The notes under the pieces are model-generated. The model was not told the origin of the DNA. It saw only the letters and a program-made list of their open reading frames with translations, and did no database searches. 6,008 nt of DNA from Oligoflexia bacterium. Lineage in GTDB: Bacteria > Bdellovibrionota > JAFGOL01. The stretch is from positions 1-6,008 of the forward strand of contig JAFGOL010000123.1 in the NCBI GenBank assembly GCA_016926495.1, read 5' to 3'. This document shows positions 1 to 5,226 of this stretch, piece by piece. The position numbers and the translations under genes were made by a program. Each line of letters starts with the position of its first letter. The first letter of the stretch is position 1.

Positions 1-23
1 ATTTTATGATGTAAAGCGAGGTT

Positions 24-39
24 ATTTGTTTTCACAAAT
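24..39 (-). other. small AT-rich inverted repeat (weak hairpin)
   Basis: ATTTGT at 24-29 and ACAAAT at 34-39 form a perfect 6-bp stem. Read on the minus strand the loop is GAAA, a stable GNRA-type tetraloop. It lies 3' of the 79-768 gene and overlaps the first 20-bp repeat. No T-tract follows on the minus strand, so it does not qualify as a classical intrinsic terminator. It might only protect an mRNA 3' end, or it may be chance. Confidence 0.25.
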
Positions 40-68
40 GAACACGTATTTTCACAGATAAACGCATG
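29..68. repeat. two tandem degenerate 20-bp repeats
   Basis: Positions 29-48 and 49-68 are adjacent 20-bp units. Both begin TTTTCACA and agree at 15 of 20 positions, and every difference is an A/G exchange. On the minus strand the units read roughly CGTGTTCATTTGTG and GCGTTTATCTGTG. This resembles, from memory, short intergenic repeats of the type CGTGTTCATCTGTG scattered in some bacterial genomes. The array starts about 10 bp past the stop codon of the minus-strand gene. The flanking 20-mers do not continue it, so only two units are visible. Its function is unknown. Confidence 0.55.
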
Positions 69-78
69 AAATATATGA

Positions 79-768
79 TCATTGCTTTTTAGATGAGGAG
101 TCCTTTTTCCTGACCCGCTTTTTTATTATTCTTTTTCGTATGATCTTCTTCTTTTTTTTAACGGGTTTTTCCTCTTCCTTAAGCCTTTCTATGTCAAACT
201 TGTAAACTTCCTGGAATTCCGATTTACCTATCTTGTCGGGCTTTCCGTCAAAATCCGTGTCAATTTCGGTCCTTGCAAGCCTGTTGTTCTGGTAGTATTC
301 CCATGAGTCCATTGCCCCGTCAAAATTCCGGTCTATGTCCTTTTTAATAAGCTCATTGTTGTAGTATCTTTTCAGAACATCTGGCTTTCCGTCAAAATTA
401 AGGTCAAATTCTTTTTTAACCAGCGAGCCGTCTTCGGGAGAAAAATATCTTTTTTCGTCGACTATCCCGTCAAAATCCAGATCGACTTCAATCTTGATAA
501 CCTTTTGGGCAAGTCCGCCGGTGTAATAATAGGTATAGTCGATACGCCCGTCAGCGTTTATATCGAGCTCTTTCCTAACAAGGATATTGTTTCCTGAAGC
601 GTCCCTTACGTAATAACGTTTGATTTCGGGTATGCCGTCGTTGTCGGTATCGTTGATTTCGATGCTTTCCTTTTCGATGTCCTTGCCCGGTCCGTCAGGA
701 ACCGGTGCTTTGATAGGAGGCTTGTCCGCGAATACGCACATAAAAGTAATGAATAAAATATAAAACAA
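79..768 (-). CDS. probable exported DxDxDG-repeat (EF-hand-loop-like) protein with basic tail
   Basis: No specific function is recognised. The 229-residue product starts with a short hydrophobic stretch (residues 1-14, ending VFA before D15) that looks like a minimal signal peptide. Six repeats follow, with acidic loops of form D-x-[DN]-x-D-G-x-x-[DE] beginning at residues 40, 69, 96, 122, 146 and 170. Repeat spacing is 29, 27, 26, 24 and 24 residues. Between loops recurs a YY/YF...L.(K)KE segment reminiscent of MORN-like or YwqK-like repeats. The loop pattern is the calcium-binding loop of EF-hand, dockerin and thrombospondin-3 type repeats, so calcium binding outside the cytoplasm is a fair inference. 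Residues 201-229 are extremely basic (17 Lys/Arg of 29). The start is TTG at 768: upstream in frame there is no ATG, GTG or TTG before a stop at 796-798, and CGGGG lies 7 nt before it. The later ATG (residue 10) would destroy the hydrophobic segment. The gene stands alone, divergent from the operon at 899. Confidence 0.8.
   Translation of the reverse strand: MFYILFITFMCVFADKPPIKAPVPDGPGKDIEKESIEINDTDNDGIPEIKRYYVRDASGNNILVRKELDINADGRIDYTYYYTGGLAQKVIKIEVDLDFDGIVDEKRYFSPEDGSLVKKEFDLNFDGKPDVLKRYYNNELIKKDIDRNFDGAMDSWEYYQNNRLARTEIDTDFDGKPDKIGKSEFQEVYKFDIERLKEEEKPVKKKKKIIRKRIIKKRVRKKDSSSKKQ
245..476 (-). repeat. in-gene direct repeats encoding the FDG core of the DxDxDG loops
   Basis: The 10-mer CCGTCAAAAT (plus strand) occurs exactly at 245-254, 317-326, 389-398 and 467-476, spaced 72, 72 and 78 bp, always in frame with the Phe-Asp-Gly of a loop. 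Related but diverged copies lie near 548 and 635, which encode the two N-terminal loops. Spacing in whole codons and stronger conservation toward the C-terminus suggest growth by unit duplication at that end. Confidence 0.75.
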
Positions 769-803
769 GTAAATACCCCGATTACAATAGTACCATTATT
801 TAA

Positions 804-832
804 ATCTTAACCCTATAGGGTTATTTGTTCAA
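804..832 (-). promoter_or_regulatory. candidate sigma-70-type promoter of the DxDxDG-repeat gene
   Basis: On the minus strand, TTGAAC (827-832) matches the -35 consensus at 4 of 6 positions. TAAGAT (804-809) matches the -10 at 4 of 6, with the optimal 17-bp spacer (810-826). Transcription would start near 796-798, about 30 nt before the TTG start codon, which is a sensible leader length. A perfect palindrome fills most of the spacer. This is a consensus reading only. Confidence 0.45.
808..823. promoter_or_regulatory. perfect 16-bp palindrome, candidate operator
   Basis: TAACCCTATAGGGTTA is its own reverse complement and stands out in otherwise AT-rich sequence between two divergent genes. 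It sits between the -35 and -10 of the candidate minus-strand promoter, overlapping the -10 by two bases, a classic position for a dimeric repressor. It lies 75 bp before the plus-strand ATG at 899, so one regulator could affect both genes. It could instead form an AACCC-TATA-GGGTT hairpin in RNA, but no T-run follows in either direction. Confidence 0.5.
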
Positions 833-898
833 TATGAAAAGGTCATAATGAATTTTTTCCTTTTAATTTTTAGTATATAGAGTGATAATAATTTAGAT
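824..898 (+). promoter_or_regulatory. AT-rich leader upstream of the operon; promoter not resolved
   Basis: This stretch must contain or adjoin the promoter of the 899-4814 operon. The best -10-like hexamers are CATAAT (844-849) and GATAAT (884-889), but neither has a convincing -35 at 16-18 bp. TTATTT at 821-826 is correctly spaced from CATAAT but poor, and it overlaps the palindrome. No strong Shine-Dalgarno precedes the ATG at 899. GAGTGA at 880-885 is 13 nt away, longer than usual. Confidence 0.3.
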
Positions 899-1741
899 AT
901 GAAGATAAAGGTTTGGGGAACAAGAGGGTCTATAGCGACTCCTGAAATAGACAAGATGAAATATGGCGGCAATACCACCTGTATAGAGGTGGAGTATGGT
1001 CACGGTCATCATTTTATCGTGGACGCCGGCTCCGGACTCAGGAAGCTCAGTAACCAGTTAATACACAGCAAATCCGCCCTTAAGATGCATTTTCTTTTTA
1101 CTCATGCCCACTGGGACCATCTTTCGGGTTTTCCGTTCTTTTTGCCCATATACAGTTCCAAAAATTCTTTTTTTATTACCGGTTTTTCCAAGATAGTGCA
1201 TGATTTCAGGCATATTATCGCCGAGCAGATGAACGGTATATACTTCCCGGTCATGTTTGAAAGCATAGCGTCCAGTATTGATTTTGTTGAGTTTGAAAAT
1301 ATCAAGCTTAACTGCGCCGGATGCTCCATAGACAAGATAAAGCTGAACCATCCGGGCGGCGGATACGGTTACAAGTTTACGGAAAACGGAAAACATTTCG
1401 TTTTTTTAACGGACAATGAGTTGTCTTACGAGCATGAAGACGGGGCTTTATTTCAGGATTACGTGGATTTTTGCAGGGGAGCGGATGTCCTGTTTCATGA
1501 TTCCCAGTATGATAATGAAAGATACCAGTTTACCAAGGGATGGGGGCATTCCACGTTTGACGATGCTTTCGAGCTTGGTGTTGCCGCCGGAGTAAAAAGC
1601 CTTATGTTTTGCCATCATGATCCGGATACCACGGACAAGATGCTGGATGAAAAAGTAAAGGAATACAGGAAAAGGATCAAAACTTTGAAAGTTAATATGA
1701 ATATTGACGCTGTCAGGGAAGGTTTGGTTCTGCAAATATAA
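899..1741 (+). CDS. MBL-fold metallo-hydrolase (PhnP/RNase Z-like superfamily)
   Basis: A 280-residue cytoplasmic hydrolase of the metallo-beta-lactamase fold. The N-terminus GTRGS (7-11), followed by YGGNTTCIEV (22-31) and DAGSGLR (42-48), is typical of the COG1235-like group. The metal-binding motif is complete: HAHWDH at 69-74 (His69, His71, Asp73, His74). Further candidate ligands are His151 (LNHPGG), the acidic site FLTDNE (Asp172), HDS at 200-202, WGHST (His217) and the C-terminal FCHHDP (His239/240). These predict a dinuclear zinc or manganese phosphodiesterase, perhaps acting on cyclic nucleotides, RNA or a phosphonate-type ester; the substrate cannot be read from sequence. No signal peptide is present. 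The ATG at 899 gives the usual family N-terminus although its ribosome-binding site is weak. It is the first gene of the operon, and its TAA shares one base with the ATG of the next gene, indicating translational coupling. Confidence 0.9.
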   Translation: MKIKVWGTRGSIATPEIDKMKYGGNTTCIEVEYGHGHHFIVDAGSGLRKLSNQLIHSKSALKMHFLFTHAHWDHLSGFPFFLPIYSSKNSFFITGFSKIVHDFRHIIAEQMNGIYFPVMFESIASSIDFVEFENIKLNCAGCSIDKIKLNHPGGGYGYKFTENGKHFVFLTDNELSYEHEDGALFQDYVDFCRGADVLFHDSQYDNERYQFTKGWGHSTFDDAFELGVAAGVKSLMFCHHDPDTTDKMLDEKVKEYRKRIKTLKVNMNIDAVREGLVLQI

Positions 1742-2760
1742 TGAAAGTCGGACTTATCGGTAAGCGTTCAAGCGGAAAAACTACGTTATTCGAGGCTGTT
1801 TCAGGTATCGACCTTGGGAACGCAGCGGCATTGCCTGCGGTAAATATAGGAAGTGTCAGGGTCCATGACGCCTGTATTGACGAACTATCGCGGATTTTCA
1901 ACCCCGCTAAAACCACAAGGGCCGAATTTACCATTGTTGATTATAACCGTTCGCAGGATACCTCTGACAGTATGCTAGGCAGCGCTTCCCTTGTGGCCAA
2001 ATACCGGGAATTTGACGCTTTAGTAATAGTAACCGGGGTCGTGGATGATTTGGAATTTGTGAAACCCGAACTTGATGACATAATGTATGAGTTGAATATG
2101 ACGGATATAATGATACTTGACGCTAAAATCCAGAGGATGAAAAAATCCAAGTACGACAAGGCGGAGTTGCAGCTTTATGAAAATATAATCTCCGATCTGG
2201 AAGGCGGAAAGGCCGTCCCTGTATCTTCGTTTTCCGCTGAACAAATCAGGTTGCTTTCCTCTTTTCAGTTGTTTGCGCTAAAACCGCGCATGCTTGCGGT
2301 TAATGTTACGGAGGACCTGCTGTCCGTTGCCGGCGGGGAGCCGCTGGAGGGTACGGGCCTGCCCGGCATGATGATATCGGCGGAGATTGAACGGGAATTA
2401 AAGATGCTTCCCGAGGATGAGCAGGAAGGGTTTTTAAAGGAACTGGGTATTAGTGAAAGCGCCGCTTCAAGGTTTGTGAACATGGTTTATAAAACACTTG
2501 ACCTGATTTCCTTTTATACCGTGGGGAGTGACGAGGTAAAGGCATGGAGTGTTCGGCGGGGCACAACGGCCCGCGTTGCCGCGGGTAAGATACACAGCGA
2601 TATCGAAAGGGGATTTATAAGGGCCGAAACCATACACTATGATACATTTATGGAATACGGGGACGAAATAAAGGCAAAAGCCGCCGGGGCGGTGCGCAGC
2701 GAGGGAAAGGATTATATTGTAAACCATGGTGATATTATTCATTATAAATTCAATGTTTGA
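1741..2760 (+). CDS. YchF-like P-loop NTPase paralogue (OBG family, DUF933/TGS C-terminus)
   Basis: A 339-residue protein, slightly shorter than YchF (about 363). The P-loop GKRSSGKT (7-14) is intact. The central helical segment (about 104-180) and KPRMLAVNVTED (181-192) align with YchF's inserted coiled-coil and its NVxED strand, which replaces the NKxD of other GTPases. Residues 255-339 are a clear DUF933/TGS domain: SFYTVGSDEVKAWSV, then AGKIHSDIERGFIRAE, ending in KDYIVNHGDIIHYKFNV. Departures from YchF are the P-loop interior (SSGKT rather than NVGKS) and the G3 region, where the expected DIAG is DYNR (67-70), so the glycine is lost. YchF binds ATP and associates with ribosomes. This is more likely a lineage-specific paralogue than the housekeeping copy, and nucleotide binding is better supported than hydrolysis. 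The start overlaps the upstream stop by one base with no good Shine-Dalgarno, implying coupled translation with the MBL hydrolase. Confidence 0.85.
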   Translation: MKVGLIGKRSSGKTTLFEAVSGIDLGNAAALPAVNIGSVRVHDACIDELSRIFNPAKTTRAEFTIVDYNRSQDTSDSMLGSASLVAKYREFDALVIVTGVVDDLEFVKPELDDIMYELNMTDIMILDAKIQRMKKSKYDKAELQLYENIISDLEGGKAVPVSSFSAEQIRLLSSFQLFALKPRMLAVNVTEDLLSVAGGEPLEGTGLPGMMISAEIERELKMLPEDEQEGFLKELGISESAASRFVNMVYKTLDLISFYTVGSDEVKAWSVRRGTTARVAAGKIHSDIERGFIRAETIHYDTFMEYGDEIKAKAAGAVRSEGKDYIVNHGDIIHYKFNV

Positions 2761-2763
2761 GGA
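2759..2763 (+). promoter_or_regulatory. Shine-Dalgarno that fixes the surE start
   Basis: GAGGA begins in the stop codon of the preceding gene and lies 8 nt before the ATG at 2772. A TTG at 2757 would give a five-residue extension. It has no such site, and family alignment begins just after the ATG, so 2772 is preferred. Confidence 0.75.
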
Positions 2764-2771
2764 ATGTTAGT

Positions 2772-3530
2772 ATGTCTGACAGGTTGTTTTTGCTTACCAA
2801 TGATGACGGTGTGGATTCTCCGGGCATCAGAATACTTAAAAAAGTCCTTGATACCGTGGGGAGGGCGGTTATTGTCGCCCCGGAATCGGATCGTTCGGGC
2901 TGCAGCCACGCGCTTACAATGATGAAGCCTCTTAATCTTGTGGAGCTTGAAAAGGACATCTATTCGCTTTCCGGTTTTCCTTCGGACTGTGTTTATCTTG
3001 GTTTATACGGGTTACTGGAAAAAAAACCGGACCTTGTTATTTCCGGGATCAATCCCGGCGGGAATATGGGCTTTGACATATATTACAGCGGTACAGTGGC
3101 AGGCGCCAGGGAAGCATTGATAGAGGGAATACAGGGGCTTGCGGTTTCGCTTACCGGTACCCCGGAGGACGGGTTTTATTACTGGGAAGATGTGGCGGTC
3201 TTTACGAGGGAATTTATTATTTCTTTTTTTAACAGGTCATATAAAGGCAACGGCCTTATCAATATAAATTACCCCAATAGACCGCGTGAAAGGATCAAGG
3301 GTACCAGAATAACCAGAATGGGCGCCAAGCATTATTCGGAAAGGGTGATAAGGCATAAAGAGGAAAAGGGTAAGGAAGTTTGCTGGGTCCGCGGTAAATA
3401 CAAGGGCTTCTCGGATGTTGAGGGTACGGATTGTACCGCTGTTGCGAACGAATATGTTTCAATTACTCCCGTAATGCTTGATTACACCGATTACAATGCT
3501 ATTGAGGAGCTTCAGGAATGGGATATCTGA
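2772..3530 (+). CDS. surE: 5'/3'-nucleotidase SurE
   Basis: SurE is a divalent-metal-dependent phosphatase that dephosphorylates 5'- and 3'-nucleoside monophosphates and can act on short polyphosphate. It is a cytoplasmic dimer or tetramer linked to stress survival and nucleotide salvage. The 252-residue length is normal. All family motifs are present: LLTNDDGVDSPGI (7-19) with metal ligands Asp11 and Asp12, VAPESDRSGCSHALT (35-49) with Ser42, and the long PDLVISGINPGGN..YSGTVAGAREA block (86-115) with Asn94. NINYP (164-168) and TDCTAV..YVSITP (219-233) follow. Nothing essential is missing. It follows the YchF-like gene by 11 nt and overlaps the next gene by 13 nt. A YqaA-type gene and an M23 gene follow, echoing the surE-pcm-nlpD order of enterobacteria but without pcm. 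Confidence 0.97.
   Translation: MSDRLFLLTNDDGVDSPGIRILKKVLDTVGRAVIVAPESDRSGCSHALTMMKPLNLVELEKDIYSLSGFPSDCVYLGLYGLLEKKPDLVISGINPGGNMGFDIYYSGTVAGAREALIEGIQGLAVSLTGTPEDGFYYWEDVAVFTREFIISFFNRSYKGNGLININYPNRPRERIKGTRITRMGAKHYSERVIRHKEEKGKEVCWVRGKYKGFSDVEGTDCTAVANEYVSITPVMLDYTDYNAIEELQEWDI
3504..3509 (+). promoter_or_regulatory. Shine-Dalgarno inside surE for the overlapping membrane-protein gene
   Basis: GAGGAG lies 8 nt before the ATG at 3518 and within the last codons of surE. This supports a true 13-nt gene overlap rather than a later start. Confidence 0.7.
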
Positions 3531-4105
3531 AAAGACTTTATAACTGGGTATTGCACTGGGCTGAGACCCCGTACGGATTATACGCGTTATTTATTCTGGC
3601 TTTTATTGAGTCATCTTTTTTCCCGATACCTCCTGATGTTTTATTGATTGCCCTTGTTCTGGGAAAAACATCAAGATGGTTTAAGTTCGCGCTCGCGTGC
3701 TCCGTGGCCTCGGTCCTCGGCGGTATGTTCGGCTACCTGATAGGGTATTCTTTTATGGACGCGGTCGGCTATTCTGTAATTGATTTTTATAACGCGAGGG
3801 AAACTTTTGTCAAAGTACAGAACATGTACAGGGAACATGGCGTTCTTGCCCTGGGTATCGCGGGGTTTACTCCTATTCCCTATAAGGTATTTACCATTGC
3901 CAGCGGCGTTTTCAAACTGGATTTTGTTTTGTTTGTTATTGTGTCGTTTATAAGCAGGGGGTTGAGATTTTTTATTCTTTCATTTGTTATTTCAAGGTTC
4001 GGGGAACCGATCAGGGTTTTTATCGACAGGTATTTTAATTTGTTAACATACGTATTTATGGTATTATTAATACTGGGTTATGTGGCGGTTAAATATATTT
4101 TTTAG
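3518..4105 (+). CDS. YqaA/DedA-type inner-membrane protein (VTT/SNARE-associated domain)
   Basis: A 195-residue polytopic membrane protein. Hydrophobic segments lie at about 20-35, 40-50, 57-80, 108-131, 134-158 and 174-194, and some are probably re-entrant, as in DedA proteins. The diagnostic DedA-type features are present: an acidic residue before a Pro-rich turn (FIESSFFPIPPD, Glu31 to Asp40), the conserved second re-entrant motif GFTPIPYKVFTIASG (116-130), and a following basic FISRGLRFF (144-152). Many DedA/VTT proteins move lipids across the membrane, including undecaprenyl phosphate and phosphatidylethanolamine. This shorter YqaA-like branch is less studied, so the substrate is inferred only. 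Placement directly before a periplasmic peptidoglycan hydrolase gene fits an envelope role. Its end overlaps the next gene by 26 nt. Confidence 0.88.
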   Translation: MGYLKRLYNWVLHWAETPYGLYALFILAFIESSFFPIPPDVLLIALVLGKTSRWFKFALACSVASVLGGMFGYLIGYSFMDAVGYSVIDFYNARETFVKVQNMYREHGVLALGIAGFTPIPYKVFTIASGVFKLDFVLFVIVSFISRGLRFFILSFVISRFGEPIRVFIDRYFNLLTYVFMVLLILGYVAVKYIF

Positions 4106-4814
4106 TGCTGTATTCTTTATAATTCCTACCCTGCTGATGGGAAGTCCAACATCCATTGAAAATGTTTTTGGTACTGACAGCGGAGGAAATCGGGACTCGT
4201 CCGGATCAAATTACAAATCCGTAAAAGTGTTCAATCCCCGGAATGCCGGTCCTTCGGGGACCAAAGACATTAGGCGGGGGTGGTTGTCCAAAAAGAAGCA
4301 AAGTTCTTCTCCAAAGGCCGTTGTTACATCGGGCCTGAGGAACCTTGAGCCTGAAGTTCCCAGGGAAAAGGGGCTGTTTTTATGGCCGGTGGACGGCGGA
4401 ACTTTGTCTTCCGCTTACGGCTGGAGGACAGGGCGAAGGTTTCATGACGGCATAGATATTTCTGCCAGAGCCGGTACCAGGGTCTATGCCTCCATGTCCG
4501 GTACAGTCATATACAGTTCAGCCAAGATCAGAGGCTATGGGAACATGATTGTTATAAAGCATACCGGTGGCTTTTATACCGTTTATGCCCATAATTCCGA
4601 AAACAAGGTGGGTGTGGGCGCTACGGTCAGCAAGGGGGAGCATATAGCCTATGTGGGAAAGACCGGAAGGGCAAGCGGCACGCACCTTCATTTTGAGATC
4701 AGAAAAGGCAAGTACAGCGTAGACCCTGCCAAATATCTCAATATAGATGACGGAAAAACCAAATTATACGCGAATCCGCCTGAAAATAAAATGATTTCAA
4801 CATTCACAAACTAG
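4080..4814 (+). CDS. exported M23 (LytM-type) peptidase, NlpD/EnvC-like
   Basis: A 244-residue protein with a signal peptide (hydrophobic core about 5-20, likely cleavage near Gly21/Ser22; no lipobox cysteine). A Ser/Lys/Arg-rich linker (about 22-95) comes next, then a complete LytM domain (about 98-220). The zinc site is intact: His122 and Asp126 (FHDGID) and His204 in HLHFEIR (203-209). Catalytic histidines His171 (YAHN) and His202 are also present. It is therefore expected to be an active endopeptidase cutting peptidoglycan cross-links in the periplasm, unlike NlpD/EnvC, whose LytM domains are degenerate activators. No LysM domain is present although many neighbours of surE in other genomes (nlpD) carry one. 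The ATG at 4080 lies 26 nt inside the upstream gene with only a poor ribosome-binding site, but it is the only start that keeps the signal peptide, so translation probably depends on coupling. Confidence 0.93.
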   Translation: MWRLNIFFSAVFFIIPTLLMGSPTSIENVFGTDSGGNRDSSGSNYKSVKVFNPRNAGPSGTKDIRRGWLSKKKQSSSPKAVVTSGLRNLEPEVPREKGLFLWPVDGGTLSSAYGWRTGRRFHDGIDISARAGTRVYASMSGTVIYSSAKIRGYGNMIVIKHTGGFYTVYAHNSENKVGVGATVSKGEHIAYVGKTGRASGTHLHFEIRKGKYSVDPAKYLNIDDGKTKLYANPPENKMISTFTN

Positions 4815-4816
4815 TC

Positions 4817-4843
4817 TTGCAATGTCCTTGATAAGCATATAAA
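4817..4843 (+). promoter_or_regulatory. possible promoter for the thioredoxin gene
   Basis: The 68-bp gap before the thioredoxin start is the longest within the plus-strand series. TTGCAA (4817-4822, 4 of 6 to consensus) and TATAAA (4838-4843, 5 of 6) are 15 bp apart, short of ideal. With a 17-bp spacer the -10 would be TAAACT at 4840-4845. No intrinsic terminator for the upstream operon is visible in the gap, so read-through plus a weak internal promoter is possible. Confidence 0.3.
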
Positions 4844-4870
4844 CTTCATCCAAAACTTTTGTTATATTAC

Positions 4871-4876
4871 GGAGGG
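4871..4876 (+). promoter_or_regulatory. strong Shine-Dalgarno that fixes the thioredoxin start
   Basis: GGAGGG is 6 nt before the ATG at 4883. An in-frame TTG at 4859 would put this site inside the gene and add eight residues absent from thioredoxins, so it is rejected. Confidence 0.85.
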
Positions 4877-4882
4877 ATAAAA

Positions 4883-5206
4883 ATGAGCGGGAATATTAAA
4901 CAGTTTACGGATTCCAATTTTGAGACCGAGGTCATTAAGAGCACACAGCCTGTATTGGTCGATTTCTGGGCATCATGGTGTGGGCCCTGTATGATGCAGC
5001 TTCCCATATTGGAAGAATTTTCCGGTTTTGCCGAAGGTAAAATTGTTGTCGGTAAGCTGTCAACAGAGGAAAATAATGCCATGCCGGTTAAGTACGGGGT
5101 CCAGGCAATACCTACCCTGATGCTGTTCAAAGACGGCGCCGTGGTGGAAAAAATGGTGGGCGTTCAGAGTCTTGAAAAACTGAAAAAGCTTATGGATAAG
5201 TATTAA
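4883..5206 (+). CDS. trxA: thioredoxin
   Basis: A 107-residue, single-domain cytoplasmic thioredoxin, the standard family length. It reduces protein disulfides and is itself recycled by thioredoxin reductase. The redox site WCGPC is at 32-36 (Cys33, Cys36), the buried acid Asp27 is present in VDFWA, and the cis-proline is in AIPT (Pro77). LFKDG (81-85) and VG (92-93) complete the fold. There is no signal peptide. The lysine that commonly follows the second cysteine (CGPCKM) is methionine here (CGPCMM). The usual NVDEN stretch before the YGV strand is STEEN. Both changes are tolerable. It probably has its own promoter or is a read-through member of the upstream operon, and it converges on the next gene with 17 bp between stop codons. 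The gene symbol reflects family only; paralogues may exist elsewhere. Confidence 0.95.
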   Translation: MSGNIKQFTDSNFETEVIKSTQPVLVDFWASWCGPCMMQLPILEEFSGFAEGKIVVGKLSTEENNAMPVKYGVQAIPTLMLFKDGAVVEKMVGVQSLEKLKKLMDKY

Positions 5207-5226
5207 GGGGCCTTTTAAACCCGTTA
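5204..5226. terminator. imperfect inverted repeat between convergent genes, weak terminator candidate
   Basis: TAAGGGG (5204-5210) can pair with CCCGTTA (5220-5226) around a 9-nt loop, giving six pairs and one G-G mismatch. The arms contain the stop codons of both convergent genes. The stem is short and not followed by a T-run in either direction, so it is a poor intrinsic terminator. No better candidate exists in the 17-bp gap, and true termination may lie inside the opposite gene or be Rho-dependent. Confidence 0.2.

Noticed and set aside
29..68. CRISPR-like array
   Set aside because: The two units are contiguous with no spacer, are too short and diverge by 25 percent.
808..823. Palindrome as an intrinsic terminator
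   Set aside because: It would have a 4-nt loop and only 5-6 stem pairs, with no T-run on either side, and it lies upstream of both divergent genes where no transcript should end.
1058..1396. 112-codon minus-strand open frame inside the MBL gene
   Set aside because: It lies opposite a gene with complete conserved motifs, has no ribosome-binding site or family resemblance, and is a shadow frame. The same holds for minus frames at 1102-1335, 1448-1735 and 1713-1934.
2757..2771. Upstream TTG start for surE
   Set aside because: GAGGA is correctly spaced for the ATG at 2772, and the family N-terminus begins there.
1941..2959. Minus-strand open frames across the YchF-like gene and the start of surE
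   Set aside because: They are composition-driven frames antisense to recognised proteins; none shows a domain, signal or start site.
2938..3120. 60-codon plus-strand frame inside surE
   Set aside because: It falls within the conserved SGINPGGN region of SurE in another frame and has no own features.
4867..5130. 87-codon minus-strand frame over thioredoxin
   Set aside because: It is antisense to an unambiguous thioredoxin gene with a strong Shine-Dalgarno.
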